Shown in pieces: positions 46,635 to 57,622 of a stretch of 64,000 nucleotides of DNA. How positions within the stretch are numbered: position 1 is the stretch's first letter; every line of letters begins with the position of its first letter. Under the pieces are notes generated by a model. The model was not told the origin of the DNA and did no database searches. It saw nothing but the letters and a program-made list of their open reading frames with translations. Source of the DNA: Spisula solida (Eukaryota > Mollusca > Bivalvia > Venerida > Mactridae); NCBI GenBank assembly GCA_947247005.1, contig OX365960.1, forward strand, positions 20,398,533-20,462,532. The letters are read 5' to 3'. The position numbers were made by a program, and so were the translations under genes.

Positions 46635-47845
46635 TTTACGACCGACCGGGGAGAAAACAAAACAGATGCAATATTTGAGTTGACGTGGTCATCCGTGTTG
46701 TGTGGCCAACATGAATGACCTATTTAATATTAAAATAAACATAGGCATAAAATGTAATACTATCAAATGGCATAAAGACATGTATGAAACATTAATCAAC
46801 ATAATTATGTACATTACTAACAAAATGTGGGGTTTCCGCAGGAAATTGGCCCCTAAAACATTATTACTAAATCAAAACAAACGTGGTGAAAGGGGATGGT
46901 GGTGGGAAAATTTCATGTAATAAGGAAAAAACGTAGATGAATTGACAAAACACGCAATGGCGGCTAGCTTACATAAATGTAACTGGACGGAGCTGGTCAA
47001 AACCGGTTCCGGTCAGTTTTGGATTGGATAAAAACACTGACCCGTCCCCTTTTCCCCGTATTATGGTAACAAGGTTAACCGCAGTTATCTCCCCTACCAG
47101 TCTTAAATTACGCTATGCCTGGACATAGCTAGTATTTACGACCGACCGGGGAGAAAACAAAACAGATGCAATATTTGAGTTGACGTGGTCATCCATGTTG
47201 TGTGGCCAACATGAATGACCTATTTAATATTAAAATAAACATAGGCATAAAATGTAATACTATCAAATGGCATAAAGACATGTATGAAACATTAATCAAC
47301 ATAATTATGTACATTACTAACAAAATGTGGGGTTTCCGCAGGAAATTGGCCAAAAGATAGGTTTACTGATTAGGGAATTCCTGATAAGGGAAACCTATCT
47401 CCCAATAAAGCTGTGACCAATCACAGCGACAGGAACACGAGAAACCATAATTACCAAAATATTCCAAAATCTCTCCTCCACAAATCCTTTGTTGACAAAT
47501 CCAAATCTCTCTCAATTCGTCCGTGTTGGACTAAATCGTTCTCCAATTAATTTCTTATGACGTATCACAATACACTTTACTTATAAAAACACAATACTAT
47601 GTCCAATAACAATAAAATTTCATGTAATAAGGAAAAAACGTAGATGAATTGACAAAACACGCAATGGCGGCTAGCTTACATAAATGTAACTGGACGGAGC
47701 TGGTCAAAACCGGTTCCGGTCAGTTTTGGATTGGATAAAAACACTGACCCGTCCCCTTTTTCCCGTATTATGGTAACAAGGTTAACCGCAGTTATCTCCC
47801 CTACCAGTCTTAAATTACGCTATGCCTGGACATAGCTAGTATTTA
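46635..47845. mobile_element. Tandem dimer of an unclassified element, TTTA junctions
   Basis: TTTA at 46635, 47135 and 47842 separates two copies, E1 (46639-47134, 496 bp) and E2 (47139-47841, 703 bp). Both start CGACCGACCGGGGAGAAAAC and end GGACATAGCTAGTA. The first 213 bp differ by one base and the last ~225 bp are nearly identical. The cores are unrelated: 55 bp in E1 (46852-46906) and 262 bp in E2 (47352-47613). C2 (near 58345) has no insertion. The ends are not inverted repeats. TTTA may be a 4-bp target duplication shared between adjacent copies. The 72-codon ORF at 46702 exists only in E1. Confidence 0.85.
47352..47613. repeat. E2-specific 262-bp core of the tandem element
   Basis: It begins AAAAGATAGGTTTACTG and contains a hairpin with arms AGATAGGTTT and AAACCTATCT (47355-47400), then ACTGTGACCAATCACAGC-like palindromic sequence near 47411. 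It is absent from E1, which has a different, purine-rich 55-bp core ending GGGGATGGTGGTGGG. Confidence 0.8.
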
Positions 47846-47849
47846 TTTG

Positions 47850-48248
47850 CAAAACGTTTACATCTAGAACAAAAATCCACACTTTTGTAGAGGATATTTT
47901 CTTGGCATTTTGTCGACCATACACTCCTTTAAATGGAGTTTTCATTTCTCCGCAGTAGTAGATGGACGATATCCACAAGATGGTTGCATCATCGGTAGAG
48001 TTCGGCACATACCTTTCCGTTATATGCTTCACAGTCTTGTTTTCATGGCATTGAATGCTATGTTTTGCTGTGTGACATAAAACCGAGATTTCATTAAGCC
48101 CCACTTTTGCTAGGAATCTTCGTTCATGTTTAACGTTTGCAACTGTGTTATTTGTTGGTGAATAATTCAGAACACCATATAAACACCGGTCCGTTAGAAT
48201 ACAACGAAACATCAGATAGTGAAGATAGAACTCAACTGAAACAACCAA
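47850..48248 (-). pseudogene. Minus-strand frame partly shared with C2, frame not kept
   Basis: An open frame (about 140 codons) whose first ~45 codons match the C2 frame at 58268-58732 (C-L-Y-G-(V/I)-L-N-Y-S-P motif, K-H-E-R-R-F-L-A). The copies then diverge by indels; after a shared I-Y-Y-C-G-E-M-K the two continue in different frames, so at most one could be functional. The first codons overlap the dispersed GGCAGCACTCAACT-type repeat. No domain was recognised. The low-complexity absence and shared motif are worth noting, but the frame shift argues for a relic or non-coding DNA. Confidence 0.2.
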
Positions 48249-48315
48249 ACACAGAAAACATCAAAACAATACAGACCACAATTACACGGCACAATGCCCA
48301 ACACAAAAACGGAAC
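48215..48315 (+). repeat. Dispersed GGCAGCACTCAACT-type repeat in C1
   Basis: A diverged copy reading GAAGATAGAACTCAACTGAA, then a CACAGAAAACATCAAAAC block and CACAATGCCCAACACAAAA. The C2 counterpart is at 58670-58765. It lies at the start of the minus-strand ORFs listed for both blocks, so those ORFs partly encode repeat sequence. Confidence 0.6.
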
Positions 48316-48550
48316 TGCAAAACGAAACTAAACCGTCATGACCAGACCGCGAACATCTTAAGCAGAATGCGGGTTCAACGTACGTCTACCATTGCGACCT
48401 GTTCGTTCTACAAAAAGATGACTAATTTTCTTTCGTAATTTCATCAACGATACACCATTACCTCGTCAGAAGAGACATAGTTTTTCCAATTACCGTACCA
48501 TTGAAGCCTTTGAATGATACAGACATTTACCAGCGGTTGACAATTTTTGC

Positions 48551-48770
48551 TTAGTTTTGAGCTGATAAATGCCACATTTTACGGAGATTGGAAATAATAA
48601 AGATGACATTTCCGATGGATACACCCAGCTTCGCTGCTATATCACGCTGGTTGGTGAATGTGTCCTCGATATAGATCCAATACACAAGGTCACTAGAGGC
48701 GTCGACATGGTCACTGGTGGGGTCGACACAGTTGGGCAGTTTGAATCTCATGTGTACCAGAAATCGATGT
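48551..48770 (-). pseudogene. Mariner-like transposase HTH relic (C1)
   Basis: The minus-strand frame reads D-H-V-D-A-S-S-D-L-V, then T-N-Q-R-D-I-A-A-K-L-G-V-S-I-G-N-V and I-I-S-N-L-R-K-M before TAA. This parallels the second helix-turn-helix of Tc1/mariner transposases (pattern I-T-x-R-E-I-A-x-x-L-G-I-S-x-G-S-V-x-x-I-L). The C2 copy (about 58990-59140) keeps K-I-D-D-T-I-T-N-Q-R and I-A-A-K before frameshifts, with several third-position differences between copies, as expected of an old coding sequence. No catalytic DDE/D domain was found downstream on the minus strand. It is a relic older than the C duplication. Confidence 0.42.
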
Positions 48771-48779
48771 AGATGGTCT

Positions 48780-49180
48780 ACGGCTTACATCAATGTATAA
48801 TATGCTAAATTCTAACCAATAAAACTATATGAAAATTTTCATTGAAAAATAGCATGCTTTTTGGACTTATTTTGGCACATATTTTCGCCACTTTCAAATA
48901 TGGCAATAAGGGACATCAAATCATGTGTTTATGGAAGGCCTTTATGTTGTTTACGGTATGATAGTTGTGGAATAAGATTATTTCCAGAAAGGAATTTTTA
49001 ATCGGCAGTTATTCGCAAAAAGTCGCAGTGTCTATTACTAACCCTTTTAAAAGACACCAGAAACAACAGTCCGTTATTTAAATTTTATTGATTTTTACGA
49101 GATATTGCAAAAACACAAATGCTTCTAGAATTCAGAATTATAAAAAGATTTAAAGAGATCAACGCCTTTTTTTATTTGTG
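48780..49180. other. Unassigned stretch between C1 and inverted B4
   Basis: About 400 bp with no match that I could see to A, B or C blocks and no ORF or repeat of note. Confidence 0.4.
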
Positions 49181-50470
49181 ACCCAAAGGACAATACATAT
49201 CGAAAACCCCTCGTAGCAGTACAATTTGTTATATTAGATGAAAATACCAATGTCATGGAAGTTTCGATGAAATAGGCCAGTGACGTTGATTCTATTTAGA
49301 AATCGTAACAAGTCGTTAAAGTGAGGGAACTGTTTATGTAGTACGTTTGTGGATTTTAAATTTCAAAGCTTGAAAAGTTTTGTATATAGTAAAATTAGGT
49401 CCAATATCAGTACGCGGTCGTTCTCAAAATAACTTATTAGGACAATCTAATAATATTCAAAACCGTATTTGTCAATATTGAATCTGAAACAGTCTTGGTG
49501 CAGTAGATTTTGTTATTTTGGATGACATCTGCTACGGTCCTGTTTTTGACGTGTGAAGGAGTTTTGTTAGTTGTTTGAAGAAGGACTACGTCCCAGTTAG
49601 TAATTACAGAACAGCCGATAAGACAGATTAGTTAACGGCGTAAGGTCAAAGGCAAATAAAACATGGGAACCTATATACGAGTATAATAGGGCATGAATCC
49701 AATAAATTAAATTATCCAACAATTTAGTTACTTAATATAAATTATATTAATACACCTCCTGGGTACTGTTTTTCAAAGCACGATATTTTTACACGTACGT
49801 TCCAATTTAAATTCTTAATTATTCTTTCAAATCTAGACGTTGGGGACAGATATTGTTAGTAGGAGTTCGTTAACTGATAATTTATATTGAACATCCTTTT
49901 ATCATAATTTACATGTGTTGAAGAATACCTACCAAACTGAATGAAAATAAGGACTTAACACCCCCATAAGCTTGGCGTCGACAGTACAGGTTCATAAAAA
50001 CTAATGCAGAACGAGAAATATAACAGGTTATCTTATAAATAGATTGATTTTAATCAGAGTATCAATTAGCCCGTGTATAATCGACAACTATCACTCCAGG
50101 CGAATTTGATCTAATAAGCGAGATTTAACAGTGAGCTGGTTACGGATGACAGTATTTAAACATTAAGAATATTCCAATACCGATGTCAACTTCAGAAAAC
50201 GTTTTGCCATGGACAAGCACGAATGTTAAATTTTGTAGTGGTGTGTCGGTTTGGGTTGTCCTTGTGTTATGCGGTCGTCATTGCTATTCACTGTTGCCTG
50301 AAATATGATTATGTTATTTTGAGTGTATCGGTGCTTAACACCGGGGACAGGTTAAAGAATCAATGAGTCTTTTCGGAAAAGGGTATCGCTTCCGAATTCC
50401 TGGTTTCACTATAATGTTATGCCTCTTCCCTCGGTGGGGGTCATTGGTATATAAGGCCGGGATCAAACAG
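49180..50470 (-). repeat. Inverted copy of block B (B4)
   Basis: The reverse complement of this segment matches B2 16070-18120. It contains, inverted, the CAACGTCACTGGCCTATTTC motif (near 49265), the GTTGGATAATTTA motif (near 49715), the AACCCAAACCGACA motif (near 50250) and the CCTGAGGGAAGAG motif (near 50435). It lacks the 980-bp TIR element, as B3 does, so that element entered B2 later. The ORF region 17394-17615 of B2 is not recognisable here. Confidence 0.88.
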
Positions 50471-50684
50471 GATGCCCACGCACTTACAACCGTCAGTCGG
50501 AGGCAAACAAATAACATCATGTTCATTAACATTGTACAATAAGGAGATATACTTGTATGTTTGAGGAGTAGTTTATTTTGGAGAACATATTGGTCGAGCC
50601 GAAACGCTCTGTCGACTAAAGCTTCATTAAATTGCATTATATTACTTCTATTTCAGTATCAATTCGTCTACAAAAATACGAAAA

Positions 50685-51255
50685 CGCTTTAATAGAGCGA
50701 CTACAGACAAAAATGGTCTCATGCCAAATGCTTTTATTCAGAATATGTGTACGGGCTTTTTTTATTTTCCGGCCAACTAGCCTGCTAGTAAAGTAGTCGA
50801 TGCACATCACCTATTGATTACCTAATGCAAGAAATGTGCTATGCAGATCGCCAACTTATATGAATACCTCACCGCTTGATTAAGGAGTAGAAGTCAAAGA
50901 AGGCAGTACTTAACGGTTGCCATAGTTTCGTATTAACACTTCACTAAACCCAGGTTAAAATGAATAAGAAAACGTTTTAACATAGCGACTGCAGAAAAAA
51001 TGTTCGAATGCCAAATGCTTTTATTCAGAATATTTGTACGAGCTAAGGACTTTTTGGTCAACTAACCTGCTAGTAAAGTTGTATTGTCGATGCACGTCAC
51101 CAATTGACTTACCTACTGTAAGAAATGTAACATGCAGATCGCAAACCTCCTGGAATACATCACCGTTTAATTAAAGAATAGAAGAAAAAGAAGGCAGTTA
51201 CGGTTGCCATAGTTTCGCCTTTAAGTTTCACTGCCAAGCCAGGTTAAAATGACCG
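50685..51255 (+). repeat. Two-copy tandem duplication, ~287-bp unit
   Basis: Two adjacent units begin near 50685 and 50972. Both contain CCAAATGCTTTTATTCAGAA, the CCTGCTAGTAAAGT stretch, a CGATGCAC(A/G)TCACC motif, a CATGCAGATCGC-like motif, AAGAAGGCAGT and CCAGGTTAAAATGA. The inverse complement of one unit is present once in B1 (about 11300-11500). The array forms the junction between inverted B4 and C2. Confidence 0.88.
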
Positions 51256-52732
51256 GCAGAACACTCGTAAAATATCGCTGAAAAAGACCGACCTGCTCTC
51301 TGGTCATATAAATAATATTGTAAGGAAGCTACGACTCCTGTTACCAACGATAATTCCCGTTATATCCGGAAGTTAACTACAGTGTAATAGCCACTTATTA
51401 TCCCGTAAACTGATCCGTACATTATAAAAACGGAAACCGTAGGCGCAATAACGACCCCATTAACGATTTACATATAATAATGTTCATTTAAATATAATAT
51501 TACCTTTACTTTAAACATTGTAATAAATATCGATATTTATTTCAAAGAGTCATTAACCTTAAGCAAGGTGCTTATCAGCAGATATTTAACTAATAATAGA
51601 AGCTGCGTTGATTTACCAGTGATTATAATAGAACATAATTCCCAATAAATGCTGGTATATGGAAACGATTACGGACTTGTACATATGAGGATTAGTAATA
51701 GACATGTAGTATTAGTAGACATGGGACTGAATACCGAACATTCGATTATTCGGAAACCGTGTAGTTACGAATAAACACTAATGATCTGATTTCAAAACTT
51801 TCATATCAGAAACAAGCACATGATATTGTATAATTATTTCCACTGTTAAAAATCCGAGGTCAATAGTTTTCCAATACTAATAGGTTTGGTGACAGTTTTC
51901 TTGTTAGCGTGTGAAACGTGATCTACATGTGTTAGTAGAGATAATATCCAAGTAAGGTGAGAGTTGGTAGTAACTCAATGAAAGGTTGAATACGGGAGTC
52001 TGCTAGTAAGTTTTTATGTTCTTGCTCCATTAGCTGATTATTCAGTTTTGAAAAAATGCTATTTCTGACTAGATAGAATAATTACACTGTACTACGTTAC
52101 GTATAATCGTATGTTCTCAGCTTTTCGACTTTTCTAGTAAATTATTGCCGAAATACATCATTAGTAAAACACTGATACATCTGGTTGCTGATATTTCGTA
52201 CTCACGAAACCTTGTTAGAACATTTATAAGAAAGCGTGTATTTGTAAGTGTAAAACAGTTTAATCCAATGCAACGTCTTTTAAAACTTCAAACATTTCAA
52301 ATAGTTTGAGATTTAAATATTAGGTCACATACCTCACTATGTTTACGTTGGAATTCTACAACGCAAAAGCCAGAAGTGATAAATACTCTGAAAATAAAAA
52401 TTTAGTGTGGTATAATTCATCATAACGATCCTATTAAATTGTTAGACAATATAATCAAAGCACAACAACGATGAACTAAGATAATGTTTAGGTTTATTGT
52501 TCTCTACAAATTATATTATCAAAACAAAAATTTGAATTTAATTGTTTCTAGTTGTTCGAAGTACAACTAATTTTAACACTCGTTTCGAGAATCACCACTT
52601 GTTTAGTTGATGAAACTTCTTTTCTTCCTACGCTGCCAATAGATGGCGCCGCCTTGGCTTAGGTAAACCGGTTATAATCCTTGAAGAATGTTCTTTTTTC
52701 AAAACGAAAGAACTACTTTGAGACTGGCTGGG

Positions 52733-52906
52733 CTAACCAATGTAACATATATTGTACTTATCTAAGTGTAGCAATACCACGTGACTCTTGACTTCACTAA
52801 AGGTATCAAACTCATGACGAAATTTAACAAGATTTGCTACGCTTCGAAAAAAAAAGTAGCCGTATTTTATTTCTTCATCGATTTCGTTGAACCATGCGTC
52901 AGTCAT
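52733..52906 (-). CDS. Possible conserved exon, minus strand (C2)
   Basis: This is the paralogue of 41853-42035: 57 codons, same start and stop, no frameshift. The acidic N-terminal half (N-E-I-D-E-E-I-K) is identical in both copies. Differences fall on hydrophobic or aromatic positions and one histidine. A 9-bp in-frame difference precedes the stop. It has no identified neighbours that would form a larger gene on this strand. Confidence 0.33.
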   Translation of the reverse strand: MTDAWFNEIDEEIKYGYFFFRSVANLVKFRHEFDTFSEVKSHVVLLHLDKYNICYIG

Positions 52907-53636
52907 ACTATTTGAGGCAGATTTCCTCCTTCTTGTCTTTGAAATAAGTCTGACCTGCTTAAAAATTATGTTTGTGCAAGGGCGATTGGGTTTGGAGTCG
53001 GTTATTCCAGCCTTTTTTATTCTTCCTGTCTAATAGAAAACTAATATATTTGGTTTGTTTGCGAGAGGACTACAGTTTCAAGCCATGTTGTTTTCAAAGG
53101 TTTTTCAGGGTGCTGGAAAAACGGCGGTAGAGTAGCTGCTAGTAGGAGTCCTATATTCATGGGAAGCTTAGACTGGCATATGTTTCATAGAAATCAATTA
53201 AGCAATAAGATAATTTCTCAAATGTTGACATCATTCGTCATGGATTTGATGCATTTACTGACGTCAGTGTCAAGTGGTATTGCTACACTGTATCGGGCCC
53301 TTTTATTCCTGCAAAACCTGACATGTACTTTTGGATTTAAAAGTCCCAGAGCTTATGGTACGGTGTTCAGTATATCGTCTTGTAAAAACATAATTATATG
53401 TTCACAATGTACTTGATTTAGTCCGGTTAAGAAACGTGCCAGTCGTCTATAAACAAACGTCATCAGTCGATTTATATCAGACAGTATTTTAAGGATATTG
53501 GAAGTGACATTTCCTCTAACGAATACTTCAGCTTCTTATGCTGTTCACTCAATGGTGTTACTGTGTTTGAAAAAAGCCTAATTAACCACACTGTGCCCAC
53601 ACTTTCTACATTTTTCCAATCATAATTTCTCTCCAG

Positions 53637-53711
53637 GCATTATCAACTCCTGATTTTCTCCTCATGGTACAAAATATTACAGCATACTTTGTAAGTTTAA
53701 TCATTGCCATG
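53637..53711 (+). CDS. Exon-like 75-bp segment with consensus splice sites (C2)
   Basis: This is the paralogue of 42755-42829: acceptor TTTCTCTCCAG, donor GTGAGT at 53712, 74 of 75 bases identical. The overlapping minus-strand frame that is open in C1 (42598-42828) is frameshifted in C2 by a net 8-bp change near 53600, outside this segment. This favours the plus-strand reading as the older coding strand, if either coded. Confidence 0.35.
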
Positions 53712-55347
53712 GTGAGTCTATATTTTAATTAACCAATGAAAAATAGGGTTATTTCATATAACATAACAACTTACGTCTGAAACATTTGATCATAGCCATA
53801 GCGAATGAATAATTATGTCTGATACAGAACGCGTTAGCAATGGAAATTGTTTTATGTTGCCTGTGATATAAGGCGGACATGGAGCTCCCGAGCTTGAAGC
53901 AGACGCTCTACCATTAGTCTATAAAAGAAGTATCGGCGACGTTAAACCTAATTCGTAATTGAATTTCAGAACTATCTTTTCTACATGAATTGCCAGCAAC
54001 AATTTGGCATCTCAAAAAAAGGAATTAAGTTTTCCGCATTTTTTCCATCTTTTTTATTAAAATGAAACATTTTGATGTATATATCTGCTTCATGTATTAT
54101 ATAAATAATTCATTCAGCGTTCGTGTACTTTATTTCCGTGAATGTATTGATTGTCATGTTAGTTGCGTTCTTGTTTCCCCAATCGTAGTTTATGCTGCGT
54201 GTCAGGGATTATTAAAAAAGCATCATAAAATTTGAATATTTCCTGAAAATGTTTAGTTAACTTAAGTGTTTCAGACGACCAAGGTTGTCAACAAGACCAT
54301 CAATCTTAGCTGAACATTAGCGATTTGTGTGACTGTATGTATCATTTTTATATAAATAATATACCAGAATTGTATAGCTGATTTAGAATTAGAAGGTTGT
54401 TAGTACTATTTACGACCTTATAAGACTCATGCTGATTTAAAATCAGCATCTCAAGGCGCTTCTTATTAGCCTATTTTCATTAAAATGCTTATGTTGACCA
54501 ACTGAAATCGTATACGAACCTTTATTGTAGCGTTTGTAATGTAGGTCACCAACATATTCAACCTAAGCATAATCGTCCAGCCTTTTTACTTCTTTTTTTA
54601 CCCGCGCTCAAAGAAAATTGAATATTGATTTTTGTGATTACTCGGTAAATGAAATTCGACCTAACACCGACGTCAACAGATATCTTGAAATGCAACCAGA
54701 TTAAATTTATCCTTGAACCCTCTCCCTATTTCGCATTCCACCAGACATTTTTTAATTTGCTCGAATAGAATTATTTTTCAACAGTAACTCGAAGCAGAAC
54801 GTTATTTTTCAGGATAATCATAGTGTTCTTGATTTACATGTTATTGAGAATTTGTCATTGCAAGTTTTTTAGGTTAATATGGGTTTGCCCTGTTGTCCAA
54901 TCCTATTACGGTAGAAATTACATAATTATATTAAATGGAATTAGTTTTTATTTCTCCAGTACTGAAACACTCGATGGCCAATGAATTCCCGAAATACAAA
55001 TGATAGCATTTTATGTTTTGAAATTATACATAAGAAAGAATGAGATAAGATTCCATCGAGGTCGAAATTAATGTCACAAATAAGAATAGTCATACTGATT
55101 ATAATACATTTAGATTTCATTTACCAAGATGTCTAACACGAATGAGTATTTTGTATCAGATAGGGACATACAGGAGTGACTGTTATTCATTAACGTCAGT
55201 TCATTTGTTTAGAAACCATATTTTATAATGTCAGGAATCAAAGTAATAATGTTCCCCATTGAATCCCACGTAAATGTCGTTTCTTCATGTTAAACACATA
55301 AAAGTTTAATTCCAATGGTTACCATTTCCATCATAGGGTTACGATAT

Positions 55348-55465
55348 CGGTGGCCTAGAGGTAGGGTTTGCGCTTCGGGATCGAGACGTCCCAGGTTCAA
55401 TACCCTCTTGACTACTGCTTAATTACCCCCGGGCAATAATAACCCACATGCTCCACTTTACCCAA
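55348..55465 (+). repeat. tRNA-derived SINE head (C2)
   Basis: Paralogue of the C1 SINE. The A-box region GGTGGCCTAGAGGTAGGG is closer to a tRNA consensus than in C1, while the B box has one mismatch. The same CAATAATAACCCACATGCTC body follows. Confidence 0.7.
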
Positions 55466-55758
55466 GTGTATAAATAATATTTATGTATTTGGGAGGTTCA
55501 GAAGCCAACGTGCTCAGGCTGCCAGAGGCGCCGAGTGTAAAAGTCTATAAGGGAGAAAATGTACAGTCGGTAGAACGGTAACATGTCAGAAATACACTTT
55601 AACTCGGTACTTTTTCAAAAAGAAAAGTCTACTGTTTTTATAAAACAATATAATATTCTAAATTTAAGGGCGCTTTTTGTTTGCAACAAACCAGGTTGAA
55701 AAAAGAAAATGGACTGAAACTCTCAGTACATAGTTCTTATCTGATCTCATTAGCTATG

Positions 55759-56287
55759 GTCAGATCTAGGGGTGACTATTGAGTCAAATTTTGACTATTG
55801 CAATACTATTGGTATTGCTGAAAGTACTATTGCGATACTATTGTATTGCTGGAAACTATTGCGATACTATTGCAATAGTTATTGCCAAGATTTGAAAACC
55901 AGATATTAACTTGTAAATGCAAATTTGCACTTTGTAAGATATCACATTTTGTACAACATAAAAATCTACTATTTGTGGAAATGATTTAAAATGAATTCGA
56001 CAGAAATAGATTTATAAAATTAAGGCTATACTGGTCCATTGTGCCAATTTGTGGCTGTTTTGATACGTGTGGTTATTTACAATTAGTTTTTTAACGAAAA
56101 CGGAAGTTGTTTTTTATTAATAATAAACTTTATTTATAAAACGGGAACTATCGTAACTATCGATAGTTGAGCTAACTATCGGCGATAGTTATTGGATCGA
56201 GACTTTTACTATCGATCCATACTATCGGGACCCTTGGAATCGCAATGCATCGATATTTCGATGCATTGCCCCACCCCTAGTCAGATC
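55759..56287. mobile_element. 513-bp non-autonomous hAT element
   Basis: The element spans 55767-56279 with ends TAGGGGTG and CACCCCTA. It is flanked by the perfect 8-bp duplication GTCAGATC (55759-55766 and 56280-56287). Internal sequence is full of short inverted motifs (GCGATACTATTGCAATAGT, AACTATCGATAGTT). The C1 paralogue lacks it. Terminal sequence, 8-bp duplication and size fit a hAT MITE. No coding. Confidence 0.93.
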
Positions 56288-56335
56288 TCTATCTTATAAT
56301 TATCAATTGACATTTTTTTAATCTAACTGTTTTCC

Positions 56336-56600
56336 TGTAAAGAGAGCAATTTCCACCATATACCCAGCCTATTCAATATATCAACCAAATTTCCAAGTAT
56401 GACAGGATCCTAATCAGGGAATAACAAAAGCGATAATTACTTCATTCTTTATTATTATTTTTCTTTATAAGCGTGTGTTCCTGTTAATATATCAAGAACG
56501 TTTCAATCCCTTTTCTGTCGCCTTGGAGAGTAAAATGCTTCTTTAAACTGCCCGTTTGTTCGCCACTCATTATAAGTCCAAACCAGTTTTAGTTTACTGC
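56336..56600 (+). pseudogene. Broken paralogue of the C1 TM-like frame (C2)
   Basis: The sequence matching C1 45140-45400 begins GTTTTCCTGTAAAGAGAG: the acceptor CAG has become CTG. Inserted bases (TATTCAATATATCAA and GATCCTAATCAGGGAA) and a TGA disrupt the frame before the stretch encoding the hydrophobic segment, which is itself still recognisable (ATTATTATTTTTCTTTATAA). The hAT element at 55767-56279 lies just upstream. Confidence 0.35.
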
Positions 56601-57102
56601 CCAAGGTATGGTTGTAACTAAACCTAAAACCCCAACTGAAACTGGATATTTTCAACAAAACCACACTAAATAGTTAAATTGTGGTAAAGGATTGTTCAAT
56701 TATTGAATGCATTATTTTAGTCAACAAATTCCTACAAACCATAACTGTCCCAAATATGCGGCTTTTAAAGAATAATTAAGAACTTAGATGTGAACGCAAG
56801 TATAAGATTTCCGTAAGTGTTTTGATGAAAAGAGTATTATGAAAAGTCCAACTATAATCCAGTTAGGACCTGGTGACAGTGACGTAGTCGTTTATGTGTG
56901 CATAGAAGATTGAAACCATTGAATAAATAGGTAGTGCACATATAGTTTGTTAAATAAGCATTGAAATCATGACTGTTTAAGCCTTTATAATTGGTTTTAC
57001 ACCGTAATAGTGGACCCGACCGCTGTGTCACTGTATTCTTACCCTGACTGGACTATAAATTTTTCTCGTCCTGGCAAATACACCTGAACTAAGACATGTA
57101 AG

Positions 57103-57622
57103 AATGTAGTGTTAACGCATGCTTTTTCGTGCTATAACATCTGCACAGTCCCGAGGGACGGTTGGTGCCCAAGGGACTCTGCAGATGTTATAGCACGAAA
57201 AAAGCATGCGTAAACGCTATTATAGCATACAAAACATCAATTTATGCGTTTGTATTTGGAAATAATTACATTTTGGCGGGAAATTTTGTGGCGACGTCGC
57301 GAACATAAACGTTACGTCATAACAGATTTTGTAATGAGCGTCGACTTCCGGTATCGGCAAATATCAAGAAAACATGGATAATGCGGGTTTGTTTAAATTT
57401 ATTAATTAGATCTTATAGAAAATTAATTAGTAGTTACTAATAAAATGGGAATTGCAATTCATAAGACGCTGTAAAATCGTTTATTTTCGTCGGTGAGTCC
57501 CTGAAATGAGCATACGTAAAACTGGACGTTAACAGCGCATTCTCGCGTGAATCTTTATGTTTACGCATGGTTTTCGTCCCGTTAACGTATGGGCAAAATC
57601 ACTGTTTTTATGCTATAATGTA
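57103..57622. mobile_element. 508-bp foldback element with AATGTA duplication
   Basis: AATGTA at 57103-57108 and 57617-57622 flanks 57109-57616. C1 (near 45895) has the empty site ATTGTAAGACATG. The left 97 bp (57115-57211) fold into a long hairpin: ACGCATGCTTTTTCGTGCTA mirrored by TAGCACGAAAAAAGCATGCG, continuing through AACATCTGCA(C/G)AGTCCC. The right part ends GTTTTTATGCTATAATGTA. The single-ended hairpin recalls the 27202 insertion. No coding. Confidence 0.85.

Larger units (their letters stand above)
39392..48695 (+). repeat. Segmental duplication block C, copy C1
   Basis: This block matches 51242-59135 in the same orientation. Anchors include AACGAAAGAACTACTTTGAG at 41824 and 52702, the CAACTCCTGATTTTCTCCTC stretch at 42762 and 53644, and GTGACGTAGTCGTTTATGTG at 45662 and 56880. 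The first ~400 bp are an inverted copy of B1 10900-11290. C1-specific material includes a LINE fragment (39853-40171), about 1.2 kb at 40590-41785, a LINE 3' end (44465-44859) and a tandem element dimer (46635-47845). Confidence 0.95.

Noticed and set aside
50335..50637. 100-codon minus-strand ORF in inverted B4
   Set aside because: The corresponding parts of B2 and B3 are not open over this span, and no motif is present; chance frame.
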